Below, in pieces: positions 45,464 through 55,300 of a stretch of 64,000 nt of DNA. The DNA is from Rhodopirellula sp. (GTDB lineage: Bacteria > Planctomycetota > Planctomycetia > Pirellulales > Pirellulaceae). The translations under genes and the position numbers were made by a program. How positions within the stretch are numbered: the first letter of the stretch is position 1; each line of letters starts with the position of its first letter. The stretch lies in contig NZVD01000057.1 of NCBI GenBank assembly GCA_002701385.1, positions 323,756 to 387,755 on the forward strand. The letters are read 5' to 3'. The notes under the pieces are model-generated. The model was not told where the DNA came from. It ran no database searches and saw nothing but the letters and a program-made list of their open reading frames with translations.

Positions 45464-48400
45464 ATGCCTACCACAAAATGGATTCCGACCTTGCTACTTT
45501 CCAGTCTCATTGGTCTTCTTTTTTTAACTGGGTGTAGTTCCGAGGAAGAGTCCGCAAAGCCGTCAGATAATGGCTTTGTTGTAGTGGATGATGAAAACGA
45601 CCGTGCAAACCAAATCACTGTACCGGTAAACCCAAGCTCCGACTCAACGACTGAACAGAATGGCGAACCCCCGGAAGCCCAAGCGGAACCAGAGACTCCG
45701 TCGCAACCGGAAAGTCAGCCACAACCTAATCTCCCACCTCAACAATCAAATATTCCTAAGACTGTGCTTGAGGCCGTGGCCAACAGTCTTGAAGAGCCCG
45801 TACCTACGGCAGCATCAAGTATTGAAACATTACAGCAATTCATTTCAATTCTTAATAACGAACCGCGAAAGGCTCGAAATCAGCAGGAACAAAACCAGCT
45901 TTTTGCAATCATTGCACCCGAAGTCGATAAGCTTTGCGACATGATGCTCAGCAAAGAGGAGTTGTCTCAAACTGTAAAGCTATACGCCTATAACACAAAG
46001 TACACAGCGCTCAGTCAAATGGTGCAAATCGGTGACAAAAAAGCGCTCGCTCGTCTCGGCCAAATGACGGCAGTGATGTCCACTGAGGAAGATGAGATCG
46101 TTGCCAGAAAGGGTCGGCTTCTCGGACTCGAGACAGCCACACATAAACGGTTACTTGATGCTCAGGGAAGCGGTGACGCTACCGCGGCTATCGCAGCAAT
46201 ATCCAAAGATGTCGAAGCCTGGATTGAAGGAAATCAGGATGACCAAGAAGTTTTTGCGGTATTACAGGGTATTGGATTAATGCTCGTGCAAATCAATCCG
46301 GAGCAGGGTAATGAGCTAATGCAGACGATTGCCAACGGCTTTAAGGACAGTCAAATCGCCCTCATCGCATTGGAAGCCAAGGCAACGCTTGAGCAACCCG
46401 CCATTGATGAATCAGAGGTTTATCCCAAATCCAATAACTATTTCAACGCTCCGAATTCCGAGGAAAACAAAACTGCATTTCTGGAGGCTGTCGATAAAGT
46501 ACTTGCCAATCCGGAACGAGGGCTCGGGACAATTCGTACGCTGATTGATATCGCTGAACGTGTTCAGGATTCAGAAACCGCACTTCTCGTTCTTGATAAG
46601 ATGGCTGCCGCATTCAATGACATCGAGGATAAAGATCTGGCATCACAAGTTGCCAGTCAACTTGACAATCTCATCGGCCAGATCCTAGTCCGCGACATCG
46701 AGCTAATCGATAAATTCAGAGCCGTGTTAGTGGATACTAATGCGGAAACAAAAGCAGACGTGCTTGCCGCTTATACAGAACTATTCTCACATGAACGTAT
46801 GAATGCAACGATTTTACTTTCTCTCATCCCGATCGTTGATCAGGTCGCGGATGCGGATAAAAACCTCATCACCCAGATGGTTGACATCACCATGCCGGTA
46901 GCGACCGAAATGCTTGATGAAGAGCAACTCAAAATTGTCACCGATGCATTGACGAAGACGTTGAATCGAGTCAATCTTCCTGACTCGACGATGGCCTTGC
47001 CTTCAAAAACTCTGGGGGGTGAAAAGTTCGATTGGGGCTCTCTCCAGGGTAACTATGTAGTCATCGACTTCTGGGCTACTTGGTGTGGCCCCTGTCTGGC
47101 GGCCATCCCTCACATTGAAGAACTTCAAGCTAAGTACGCCGGAAAAAACTTGAAGTTTATCGGCTACAGCATCGATGCGGATCGTGAGCACTTAAAAAAC
47201 TTTCTAGCCACTCGCGTTGAAAACGATATGGGGCTCAAATGGCCAATCATTATTGATGATATTGAAGTCGATCCTGCAGTTCTGGAAGAAAATGAAGCTG
47301 TAGATGCCTCCTGGAGAATGCCCTCCACCGTCTATTGTGGAATCTCAGGAATTCCAACGATGATCATTCTCGATCCCGAAGGCAAAGTACTCAAAACGAT
47401 TCAGGGAGCTCAGACCCTCGAAGCAGAATTGGAAGCGCTCTTTCCTGAAGAAAAAGAAACCCCGGCTGAAAGCCCAACGCCCGAGCCTACCGAGAACAGT
47501 CATCTGATTGCGCCTCCAATATTTCAGTTTGCAGCAATGACGATTCTGGAAACCTTACCTGGACAGGTCGACGAGCCAACAAGCAAACTCCTTAAAGGGA
47601 ATCCTTACTCTGCACCAGCAGGTTTAGATAAGCTCGAGCTTGTGGATTACTTGTTTGATATGCAAGACAAAGTGAAGACGATTCGTCGACGCCCTGGCTT
47701 TGCCGAAGCAGTGCTTGAAGCTTCTAACCGGTTACTCGCCATGGAGGATGCGTCTGATAAATTCCATGTGATTGCCGCGGAAACAGCGTGCTCCATCCTT
47801 CATGAGCAAGCTGGTCTTGGAAATGAGGAGCTTGACAATCAGCTTGTGGCACTCGTGGACTCACTCAAGGATGATCCCCGTGAACAAATTAAAGCATTAG
47901 TGGTGTTCCATCAGGTAGAGCGAAGGATCCTTGATATTGATGAATTGGAATGGGAAGACGTGGTTTCCATACTCGATGACACGCATGATTATCTGAGTAT
48001 GCAAGAGCTCAAAGAAAAGCACTTGCGAATGGCAGTTGCTGTCATCCACACCATTAACCGATCTGATGATTTTGAAATCCGAGCCGAACAATATCAACGA
48101 TTCGGCGAACTCTTTGCCGGAAGTAGCTTCAGACGGCTCGCCAAATACGGGAAAAGCATCGTCAAAGCAGCTTCGCAAACACCAGAAGCCTCGGAGTTAG
48201 TGGGTAAGGAAGTTGAGATTGCCGGACTTACCGATTTCGGACAACCGATTGACTGGGATTCCTATCGAGGCAAGGTCGTTCTGATTGATTTTTGGGCCAC
48301 CTGGTGTGGACCATGTCTGGCAGAGATTCCAAACATCAAAAAAATACATCAGGAGATCGATCGCGAACTCTTCGACGTCGTTGCTATCAATCTCGATAGT

Positions 48401-48622
48401 GAAGACGGAGCTTTAGCTGACTTTCTCAAGGATAACCCGCTGCCCTGGACCAATGTGATTGGTGAAGACGCTGAGAAAATTGCGGATTCGTGCGGTATTG
48501 CCGCTTTGCCTACCATGATGGTCGTTGGAGCGGATGGAAAGATACTCGCCGTTGACCATCGTGTTGCGGCGCTTAGATCTACCATCAAGAAAGCTCTGGA
48601 AGCCCTGCCCCAAAAAAACTGA
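45464..48622 (+). CDS. Lipoprotein with two TlpA-type thioredoxin domains
   Basis: A 1052-residue protein starting at ATG 45464 with a type II signal peptide (LIGLLFLTGC), so it is probably anchored to a membrane on the periplasmic side. After a Pro/Glu-rich linker and a helical region there is a thioredoxin domain with IDFWATWCGPC (W540, C541, C544). A second helical region follows, and a second thioredoxin domain with the same motif at 947-951 near the end. Both have intact CxxC pairs. TlpA-like proteins reduce disulfides in exported proteins, for example in cytochrome maturation. The double form is unusual. Its stop abuts ribBA, which is convergent. Confidence 0.85.
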   Translation: MPTTKWIPTLLLSSLIGLLFLTGCSSEEESAKPSDNGFVVVDDENDRANQITVPVNPSSDSTTEQNGEPPEAQAEPETPSQPESQPQPNLPPQQSNIPKTVLEAVANSLEEPVPTAASSIETLQQFISILNNEPRKARNQQEQNQLFAIIAPEVDKLCDMMLSKEELSQTVKLYAYNTKYTALSQMVQIGDKKALARLGQMTAVMSTEEDEIVARKGRLLGLETATHKRLLDAQGSGDATAAIAAISKDVEAWIEGNQDDQEVFAVLQGIGLMLVQINPEQGNELMQTIANGFKDSQIALIALEAKATLEQPAIDESEVYPKSNNYFNAPNSEENKTAFLEAVDKVLANPERGLGTIRTLIDIAERVQDSETALLVLDKMAAAFNDIEDKDLASQVASQLDNLIGQILVRDIELIDKFRAVLVDTNAETKADVLAAYTELFSHERMNATILLSLIPIVDQVADADKNLITQMVDITMPVATEMLDEEQLKIVTDALTKTLNRVNLPDSTMALPSKTLGGEKFDWGSLQGNYVVIDFWATWCGPCLAAIPHIEELQAKYAGKNLKFIGYSIDADREHLKNFLATRVENDMGLKWPIIIDDIEVDPAVLEENEAVDASWRMPSTVYCGISGIPTMIILDPEGKVLKTIQGAQTLEAELEALFPEEKETPAESPTPEPTENSHLIAPPIFQFAAMTILETLPGQVDEPTSKLLKGNPYSAPAGLDKLELVDYLFDMQDKVKTIRRRPGFAEAVLEASNRLLAMEDASDKFHVIAAETACSILHEQAGLGNEELDNQLVALVDSLKDDPREQIKALVVFHQVERRILDIDELEWEDVVSILDDTHDYLSMQELKEKHLRMAVAVIHTINRSDDFEIRAEQYQRFGELFAGSSFRRLAKYGKSIVKAASQTPEASELVGKEVEIAGLTDFGQPIDWDSYRGKVVLIDFWATWCGPCLAEIPNIKKIHQEIDRELFDVVAINLDSEDGALADFLKDNPLPWTNVIGEDAEKIADSCGIAALPTMMVVGADGKILAVDHRVAALRSTIKKALEALPQKN

Positions 48623-49831
48623 TTAGCCCGGCAACTGATGGCCCATCTTGTCACGTTTGGTTTCAAGATATTTTTCGTTGTGCTCATGGATTTCGCCGAC
48701 AATCGGTACCTGATCCACCACTTGGACGTCATAGCCTCGTAGATTAAATGCTTCAACCTTTTTCGGATTGTTTGTGAGTAGTCGCAGTTGAGTCAGTCCT
48801 AAGTCTTTAAGGATTTGCAGACCAACTCCATAGTCTCTCATATCAGCCGCATGCCCCAGCGCGTGATTCGCTTCCACCGTATCCATGCCTCTTTCCTGTA
48901 ACGCATAGGCCTTAACCTTTTCGGCCAGCCCTATTCCACGACCTTCCTGCGGCAGGTACACTACCGCGCCGCAACCGTCACGACTAATCATTTTCAGAGC
49001 TAAGTGCAGTTGGTCACCACAATCGCAACGGAGGCTTGTTAAAACGTCTCCGGTAAAACAACTCGAATGCATTCTTACTAACGGCGCCTTCGCAGAATCA
49101 CCTAAGTCACCCATTCGAATCACGACCGGCTCAATGTCTTCAAAGTCCACACCATAGACAATAATTTCAAAGTCGCCGTATTTAGTTGGGAGCTTCGCCT
49201 CGGCAGTTCGATGAACTAACTTTTCACTGACACGTCGGTGAGCAATGAGCTGTTCGATTGAAATGATTTTAAGGCTCTGCTCATGAGCAATCTTCAATAA
49301 CTCATCACGCGATGCCCGATTTCCTGTCTCATCCAGGATCTCGCAAAGAACGCCAGCAGGTTGAAGCCCTGCCATTCGTACTAAATCTACACTGGCCTCC
49401 GTATGACCAGCGCGGCGTAAAACACCTCCCTGTTTGGCTACCAGCAAATGAACATGACCCGGACGCACAAAGTCTTCGGGGCGACTGTGAGGATCGGCAA
49501 TCGTCTTCACCGTCAAGCAACGCTCATCCGCGGTCACGCCGGTCCGACAGTCCCGGTGATCCAGTGGTGTCATAAACGCCGTACCCAGCGGTGTACTGTT
49601 GGCATCGACTAAGGGAGCAAGCTCCAGTCGTTCTGCAGTCTCAGGTAAAACGGACAGGCAGAAATCTCCTCTTCCGCTTAGAACCAGATTCATGGATTCC
49701 GGAGTCGCTTTTTCCGCAGCACATATATAATCGCCTTCGTTTTCGCGATCTTCCGCATCAACGACAATTACGACTTCGCCACGGGCAATCGCATCAACAG
49801 TTTCCTTAATGGTCGAAAACTCTGGAGACAT
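48623..49831 (-). CDS. ribBA: Bifunctional 3,4-dihydroxy-2-butanone 4-phosphate synthase / GTP cyclohydrolase II
   Basis: Makes both first-step precursors of riboflavin. The 402 residues comprise the RibB domain (1-200), with VDAEDRENEGDYICAAEKATPE, HRDCRTGVTADERCLT and RRAGHTEASVDLVRMAGL, and the RibA domain (205-395). The latter has HSSCFTGDVLTSLRCDCGDQL giving the zinc Cys triad, then YLPQEGRGIGLAEKVKAYALQERG. No FMN riboswitch is recognisable in the 200 bases upstream. It ends one base from the lipoprotein gene on the other strand. Confidence 0.96.
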   Translation of the reverse strand: MSPEFSTIKETVDAIARGEVVIVVDAEDRENEGDYICAAEKATPESMNLVLSGRGDFCLSVLPETAERLELAPLVDANSTPLGTAFMTPLDHRDCRTGVTADERCLTVKTIADPHSRPEDFVRPGHVHLLVAKQGGVLRRAGHTEASVDLVRMAGLQPAGVLCEILDETGNRASRDELLKIAHEQSLKIISIEQLIAHRRVSEKLVHRTAEAKLPTKYGDFEIIVYGVDFEDIEPVVIRMGDLGDSAKAPLVRMHSSCFTGDVLTSLRCDCGDQLHLALKMISRDGCGAVVYLPQEGRGIGLAEKVKAYALQERGMDTVEANHALGHAADMRDYGVGLQILKDLGLTQLRLLTNNPKKVEAFNLRGYDVQVVDQVPIVGEIHEHNEKYLETKRDKMGHQLPG

Positions 49832-50050
49832 TTGCTGTTAATTCCTTCATAAGAGCGTCAATTTGTGAGCTGAAATCAAACTTGATTGGCATCAGCATCT
49901 ATTACCAAATTATAGGTTTCCTTTGACTTCTTGCTGAGGGGCAAACAGGTAGAATAATGGAAAGCAAATTGTGATCGTTCTCGGAGTTCCGATTATTCCA
50001 AATGCAACGGAATTTAGCCCCGAAGTCCGTATTTCTCAGTTGAAGAATCC

Positions 50051-50872
50051 ATGCTTAAACGCGAAGAGTACATCGAACAGGCCTACTTTTTCCAAATCGT
50101 TGGAGAACGCTTGCCTCAGAGTATCCCCCTGCAGGATGTTATTCAGCAGGTACGAGATGAAGTCCTGGCAACCACTAAACTGCCGTTGGCCCTAGACTAT
50201 ATGCTTTCCGAACTCTGTCACAGTGGCACGATCTATCCAGCCATGGAACAGTTGAACCATTATTTCACTCCCTTCCAAACCTATCTCATGCAGGAAGCGG
50301 AGAGTGACGATGGGCAATTTGATCTGCGAACGGCTGTGCAGGTACTCCAAAGCGAAGCCAAGTATCGAGCGGAATCGCCAACACGCACGGGACTCTTTAT
50401 GTTTCAACTCGAATGCTTATGCCACAATCGACTGAAATATGATGCCGGCCTGAAAGCGATCAGCGAAGATCCAATCTACGATTCGGATTGGAAAGAGTGG
50501 ATTCTGGTTGTTCGCCGACAAATAGGCATCATTGATCTGGCTGATCTAATCTATGTGCGTAGTTGGCATCAAAATAATAAAAACTCTCAGGGGGCTAATA
50601 GCGCACAACCAGAACAGGCGATGCTCTTTGGCGAGCAGGAAGGGAGAATCGCTTTAGCCAACCGGCAGAAGGAACCGATGTTTCTCTTTGCTGCCCTGCA
50701 GCGGCAACTTGGATACCCCAAAGTACCTAGGCCTAAAAAGGATGCGGACTCCACTAACCGTTTGCTTTCATTGGAGCGAAAAGTCGACCAATTAACCCAA
50801 CGATTAAAGCTGATTGAAGACGACTCGAGAGATTCCATAGACCTCACAAAATTCTACGAAAAGCCCACTTAA
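50051..50872 (+). CDS. Conserved hypothetical protein with coiled-coil end
   Basis: A 273-residue soluble protein that I do not recognise. It starts MLKREEYIEQAYFFQIVGERLPQSIPLQDVIQQVRDEVL and is mostly helical. There is no signal peptide or membrane segment. The end (about 235-262, LLSLERKVDQLTQRLKLIE) is a heptad-like coiled coil, so it may form oligomers. It stands alone between ribBA (divergent) and korA. Good codon use and a long open frame without competitor argue it is real. Confidence 0.75.
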   Translation: MLKREEYIEQAYFFQIVGERLPQSIPLQDVIQQVRDEVLATTKLPLALDYMLSELCHSGTIYPAMEQLNHYFTPFQTYLMQEAESDDGQFDLRTAVQVLQSEAKYRAESPTRTGLFMFQLECLCHNRLKYDAGLKAISEDPIYDSDWKEWILVVRRQIGIIDLADLIYVRSWHQNNKNSQGANSAQPEQAMLFGEQEGRIALANRQKEPMFLFAALQRQLGYPKVPRPKKDADSTNRLLSLERKVDQLTQRLKLIEDDSRDSIDLTKFYEKPT

Positions 50873-51295
50873 AATGCATTCGAGTGTGCTGAACTCCCCT
50901 GCATTAGATTTGCTAATCCCAAAGTCGTGATTTTCGTTTTTTCGCGTCAACAGTCGGTATGAAATCATTCGCCAAAAACTCATCTTTTCTTCGAGGACAG
51001 TAGTGTTATCAAATACCTTGGGCTGGTAAATTTCAATTAATATGGTGTAAACTTTATGCGCCTAAAAGGTGACTCAAAAGGTACCAATTTAACAGGCTCA
51101 AGCATTTTTTATGCTCTAAATATGAACCCTATTAGACACGGTTATGGAATACGGAGTGGGAATCAACGAATAGCCAAGGCACGGCATTTTTGCAGCTTCA
51201 TTTTTCCTGTCACTCGAGGCTCTTGATTGGCCTGTAACGAACCTTCCATCAGCACTCTATTAACCCCTGAGATTAAATTCACTTAATAAGATCCA
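50873..51295. other. Gene-free leader of kor genes
   Basis: About 420 bases with no convincing ORF. AT-rich stretches around 51040-51060 and 51105-51125 could hold promoters of korA (for example TATGGT at about 51042 with a TTGGGC 17 bases before it), but none is clear. Confidence 0.5.
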
Positions 51296-53134
51296 ATGGC
51301 ATCAACAGTAGAAAATATTTCCCGCGCAACCATCCGGTTTGCCGGTGACTCCGGTGACGGTATGCAGCTTACCGGAACTCAGCTGACCAACACTTCCGCT
51401 TTGGCCGGAAACGATGTGGCGACCTTCCCTGACTTCCCAGCTGAAATTCGAGCTCCACGAGGAACTCGAGCTGGCGTATCGGGTTTTCAGGTTCAGTTCG
51501 CATCCGAAGACATTTTCACCCCTGGAGACCAACTCGACACACTTGTCGTGATGAACCCAGCGGCTCTGGTTACAAATATCAGCGATCTTCGATCAGGTGG
51601 ATTGCTGATCGTCAACGAAGACAATTTTGTCGACAAAGAATTCCGCCTGGCAAAGCTGGAGGCCAATCCTTTAGACGACCCTGATTTGGATCAATACCGA
51701 TTGATCAAAATCAAGATGACTCTGCTGACTCGTACAGCTGTAGAAGAACTCGAACTTAGTACAAAGATTGCAGATCGCTGTAAAAACTTCTTCGCCATGG
51801 GATTTGTGTACTGGTTATATAATCGAGACCTGCAACCAACGCTCGATTTCATTAATGCCAAGTTCGGTGGGAAACCTGAGATTGCCGCGGCCAATGAAAA
51901 GGCACTCAGGGCCGGATACAACTACGGCGAAACAACCGAAGCTGCAATCAGTACTTACCAAGTCGAAAAAGCTAAGCTTGAGCCTGGTAGATACAAAAAC
52001 ATCATGGGAAATCAGGCGTTAGCCTGGGGTTGTATTGCCGCAGCTAAGCTAAGTAACAAGGACTTGTTCCTTGGGTCCTATCCCATTACTCCTGCCTCCG
52101 ACATTCTGCACGAACTAAGTAAGCACAAGAAGTTCGGAGTACGAACATTTCAGGCGGAAGATGAAATCGCGGCAGTGTGTGCCACGATTGGAGCTGCTTT
52201 CGGTGGGCACATGTCGATTACCACCTCCAGTGGTCCTGGAATTGCCTTGAAGGGTGAAGCCATGGGGCTCGGAATGATTCTTGAGCTGCCTATGCTGATC
52301 ATCAATATACAGCGTGGTGGCCCCAGTACAGGACTTCCTACCAAAACAGAACAATCCGACCTGCTTCAAGTGATGTACGGACGAAATGGTGAATCACCTT
52401 TGCCTGTCATCGCTGCTCGTAGTCCGGCTGACTGTTTTGAAACGGCCATCGAAGCATGGCGAGTGGCTGCTAAGTTTATGTGCCCGGTCATGGTTCTCTC
52501 TGATGGCTACATTGCCAATGGTGCAGAGCCTTGGAGAATCCCTGACTTCAATGCTCTCGAAAAAATCGAAATCGTTCACCCAGGTGAAAGGAGTGAAGAG
52601 GATCCACCTTTCCTCCCTTACAAACGCGATGAATTCCTATCACGTCCATGGGCCTTACCTGGAACCAAGGGACTGGAACACCGTATTGGTGGTTTGGAAA
52701 AGGACCACGAAACTGGGAATGTCAGTTACGACCCGGAAAACCACGAATTCATGTGTAAGATTCGTCAGGAAAAGATCGACAGGATTGCCGACTTCATCCC
52801 TGAATTAGAAGTGGACGGCGAAGAGTCAGGCGATCTGCTGGTTCTCAGTTGGGGAGGTACGTACGGTGCCTGCACAACTGCGGTGACGCAGTGTCAAGCT
52901 GAAGGACTCAGTGTTTCACATGCCCACCTGCGATTCATCAATCCTTTCCCGCGTAATCTGGAAACCCTTCTAGGGAACTTCAAGAAAGTAGTGATTCCAG
53001 AATTAAATCTGGGACAGTTGCAGAAGATCGTTTCTTCAACCTACGGCGTCCAGACCGAAGGAATTCATAAATTAAAGGGACGACCATTTACGGTCTCGGA
53101 ACTCAAAGAACAATTCAAAGAACTGATTGGCTAA
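51296..53134 (+). CDS. korA: 2-oxoacid:acceptor oxidoreductase, fused gamma-alpha subunit
   Basis: Part of an enzyme that oxidatively decarboxylates 2-oxoglutarate (or another 2-oxoacid) to the CoA ester with ferredoxin. The 612 residues combine the gamma domain (about 8-190, RFAGDSGDGMQLTGTQLT, PDFPAEIRAPRG) and the alpha domain. The latter has NQALAWGCIAAAKLSNKDLFLGSYPITPASDILHEL, FQAEDEIAAVCATIGAAFGGHMSITTSSGPGIALKGEAMG and QRGGPSTGLPTKTEQSDLL. It is followed by korB after 42 bases. Specificity is by family and not certain from the sequence. Confidence 0.9.
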   Translation: MASTVENISRATIRFAGDSGDGMQLTGTQLTNTSALAGNDVATFPDFPAEIRAPRGTRAGVSGFQVQFASEDIFTPGDQLDTLVVMNPAALVTNISDLRSGGLLIVNEDNFVDKEFRLAKLEANPLDDPDLDQYRLIKIKMTLLTRTAVEELELSTKIADRCKNFFAMGFVYWLYNRDLQPTLDFINAKFGGKPEIAAANEKALRAGYNYGETTEAAISTYQVEKAKLEPGRYKNIMGNQALAWGCIAAAKLSNKDLFLGSYPITPASDILHELSKHKKFGVRTFQAEDEIAAVCATIGAAFGGHMSITTSSGPGIALKGEAMGLGMILELPMLIINIQRGGPSTGLPTKTEQSDLLQVMYGRNGESPLPVIAARSPADCFETAIEAWRVAAKFMCPVMVLSDGYIANGAEPWRIPDFNALEKIEIVHPGERSEEDPPFLPYKRDEFLSRPWALPGTKGLEHRIGGLEKDHETGNVSYDPENHEFMCKIRQEKIDRIADFIPELEVDGEESGDLLVLSWGGTYGACTTAVTQCQAEGLSVSHAHLRFINPFPRNLETLLGNFKKVVIPELNLGQLQKIVSSTYGVQTEGIHKLKGRPFTVSELKEQFKELIG

Positions 53135-53176
53135 GTAATCGCAATCAAGTTTTCAAAATAACTCAGGTACATCTCA

Positions 53177-54193
53177 ATGAGCACAGAATTACCAGTACTT
53201 AAAGCCGCTGATTTTGGCAGTGACCAGGACGTCCGTTGGTGTCCTGGATGTGGAGATTACTCCATTTTGGCCCAGATGAAAAAAGCGTTGGCGGCACTAG
53301 GAACGCCACGGGAAAAAATCGCATTCATCTCCGGCATTGGATGCTCCAGCCGCTTTCCCTATTACATGTCAACCTACGGAATGCACTCGATTCATGGGCG
53401 GGCTCCTGCCTTCGCCACTGGATTGAAATCAGCACGCCCCGACCTGCAGGTCTGGGTAATCACTGGCGATGGTGACGCACTTAGCATCGGTGGAAACCAC
53501 TTGATGCATGCTATTCGGCGAAATGTTAACGTCAACATCGTGCTGTTTAACAACCGGATTTATGGCCTTACCAAAGGGCAATACTCACCCACTTCCGAAA
53601 TCGGGAAAGTTACTAAGAGTACACCGATGGGTTCAGTCGACAACCCACTCACACCACTGTCACTCGCCGTGGGATGTGGTGCCACGTTTATTGCACGTAG
53701 TATCGACACCAATGTCAAACATCTAGCAGCCACTTTGCAACAAGCCGCTGAACACAATGGGACTTCCTTTGTGGAAGTCTATCAAAACTGTAATATCTTT
53801 AACGATGGCGCCTGGAAATATGCCACTGATCGAGCTACCAAGCAGGACAATGTGCTCGAGCTTGAGCACGGGAAACCTCTGATCTTTGGTGCCGAAAGCA
53901 ATAAAGGCATTCGACTTAATGGCCTCAATCCTGAAGTCGTTGAGCTGGGCAATGGCATTGCCGAAGACGATCTCCTGTTCCATGACGCTAAATCTCCGGA
54001 ACCAACGCTCGCATATTTGCTATCAAGAATGCACCAGCCCGAATTTCCAGAGGCGATCGGAGTCTTCCGTCAAATCGACGCTCCCATCTATGACGACCAG
54101 CTTAACGGTCAGGTTGCGGCAGCTCAGGAAGCTGCTCCGGATGCTCAACTCAATGACCTGTTCAATTCAGGAAACACCTGGGAAGTTGAATAG
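53177..54193 (+). CDS. korB: 2-oxoacid:acceptor oxidoreductase beta subunit
   Basis: Thiamine-diphosphate-binding subunit of the Kor complex, 338 residues. WCPGCGDYSILAQMKKAL and FISGIGCSSRFPYYM supply Cys for the [4Fe-4S] cluster, and the ThDP motif is VITGDGDALSIGGNHLMHAIRRNVNVNIVLFNNRIYGLTKGQ. The sequence fits the 2-oxoglutarate type with KorA as partner. No delta (ferredoxin) gene is next to it. A strong terminator follows. Confidence 0.92.
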   Translation: MSTELPVLKAADFGSDQDVRWCPGCGDYSILAQMKKALAALGTPREKIAFISGIGCSSRFPYYMSTYGMHSIHGRAPAFATGLKSARPDLQVWVITGDGDALSIGGNHLMHAIRRNVNVNIVLFNNRIYGLTKGQYSPTSEIGKVTKSTPMGSVDNPLTPLSLAVGCGATFIARSIDTNVKHLAATLQQAAEHNGTSFVEVYQNCNIFNDGAWKYATDRATKQDNVLELEHGKPLIFGAESNKGIRLNGLNPEVVELGNGIAEDDLLFHDAKSPEPTLAYLLSRMHQPEFPEAIGVFRQIDAPIYDDQLNGQVAAAQEAAPDAQLNDLFNSGNTWEVE

Positions 54194-54207
54194 TAAGAGT
54201 CAAAAAC

Positions 54208-54242
54208 AAAAAAGCCCGAGAGTAAATTCTCGGGCTTTTTTT
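54208..54242 (+). terminator. Intrinsic terminator after korB
   Basis: GCCCGAGA (54214-54221) pairs with TCTCGGGC (54228-54235), extended by A-T pairs, and ends in seven T. Textbook terminator 15 bases after the korB stop; it could also serve the convergent SDR gene, read from the other side. Confidence 0.9.
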
Positions 54243-54263
54243 ATGAATATTTGAAGGCCTAGT

Positions 54264-54995
54264 TTACATGAATTCCTGACTCAGTGGCTTGATTGTCACT
54301 TCCGGTACATGAGCACGGGCGGGCAACGTGGCGATCGAAAGTGCCAGATGCCCCAGATCTTCGGGTTGCAACATACGTGAGCGATGCTCGTCAGTTACGG
54401 GATTAGGACGTTTTTCCAGGATCGGCGTCTCGACTTCGCCTGGATAGATATTCGTAACACGAACACCGTCGACATTAGCTTCATTGGAACTTGCAATTCC
54501 CAGAGCGGCCATGGCGAACTTGGAGGCCGAGTAAGCGACGCCTCCCAAAGCGGTCGAGCGAATTCCGGAGATCGAGGAAATGTTGATCACAATCCCATCG
54601 CCCCGTTCTCGCATCTGCGGCAGGATCGCGTACATCGTGTAATAAGCACCACTAGCATTAATAGCCATCACTTGATCCCACTGTTCAGGATTCATTTCCG
54701 CGATGGTTCGATTGGGGATATTGGTTCCTGCTGAGTTTACCAGGATATCAACCTGCCCAACGTTTTCGGCCACCCAGGCAAAGAATTCCTGAACACTGTT
54801 AAGGCAGGACACGTCCATGGTGTGGTACTGGATCGCGCCGGCTCCTGTCCATGCTTCGACTGCCGCCTGAAGTGGCTCTTCACGTCGGCCGGCAATCACC
54901 ACTCGACAACCTTCTGCGGCAAATGCCTGAGCAATGCCCTGTCCAATCCCTGTACCGCCACCAGTAATCACGGCGGTTTTTCCTTCCAGTCTCAT
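54264..54995 (-). CDS. Short-chain dehydrogenase/reductase
   Basis: A 243-residue NAD(P)-dependent SDR. TGGGTGIG at 11-18 is the cofactor motif, with Arg37-Arg38 after the second strand suggesting NADP. VNSAGTN at 86-92 and the catalytic Ser141-Ser142, Tyr155 and Lys159 (YSASK) follow. The C-terminal PGEVETPIL is also typical. No substrate can be named. It is convergent to korB with only the terminator between. Confidence 0.88.
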   Translation of the reverse strand: MRLEGKTAVITGGGTGIGQGIAQAFAAEGCRVVIAGRREEPLQAAVEAWTGAGAIQYHTMDVSCLNSVQEFFAWVAENVGQVDILVNSAGTNIPNRTIAEMNPEQWDQVMAINASGAYYTMYAILPQMRERGDGIVINISSISGIRSTALGGVAYSASKFAMAALGIASSNEANVDGVRVTNIYPGEVETPILEKRPNPVTDEHRSRMLQPEDLGHLALSIATLPARAHVPEVTIKPLSQEFM

Positions 54996-55300
54996 ATCTA
55001 CTTGCCTCTGCTATCCATAAATTGCGGCAAACGACTTTATTCGCCGGCCAAAATAATAATGCTAATATCCCCTGTTTAATCCCCACTCGCCCCCTTTTCA
55101 AGTAAGGGCCTCAGGAATTGCCACAGATTACACGCTGCTTCACTACTCAAAACGCTACAGGACTTGTCTAAACTAATTATCTTTGTAGCTTTTCCAATAA
55201 TTGCAGAACAGCGACGTATTAAAGATAATTGGATTAATTCCACCTATAATGAGGGGGGAAGAAAAAATTAGAGAGCCCTTCGGTTTCGTCTGACTCCGCT
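54996..55300. other. Gene-free region between divergent SDR and RDD genes
   Basis: About 305 bases. The candidate promoter of the RDD gene is given separately; a second TATAAT stands at 55245-55250. Nothing else is recognised. Confidence 0.5.
55201..55229 (+). promoter_or_regulatory. Candidate promoter for the RDD-DUF58 cluster
   Basis: TTGCAG (55201-55206) and GATAAT (55224-55229) are 17 bases apart, about 70 bases before the RDD start. Consensus match; a single promoter here could drive the whole cluster because the genes overlap or are close. Confidence 0.4.

Noticed and set aside
49832..50050. Possible FMN riboswitch before ribBA
   Set aside because: I could not find the conserved helices or consensus bases of the FMN element; only AT-rich sequence is seen.
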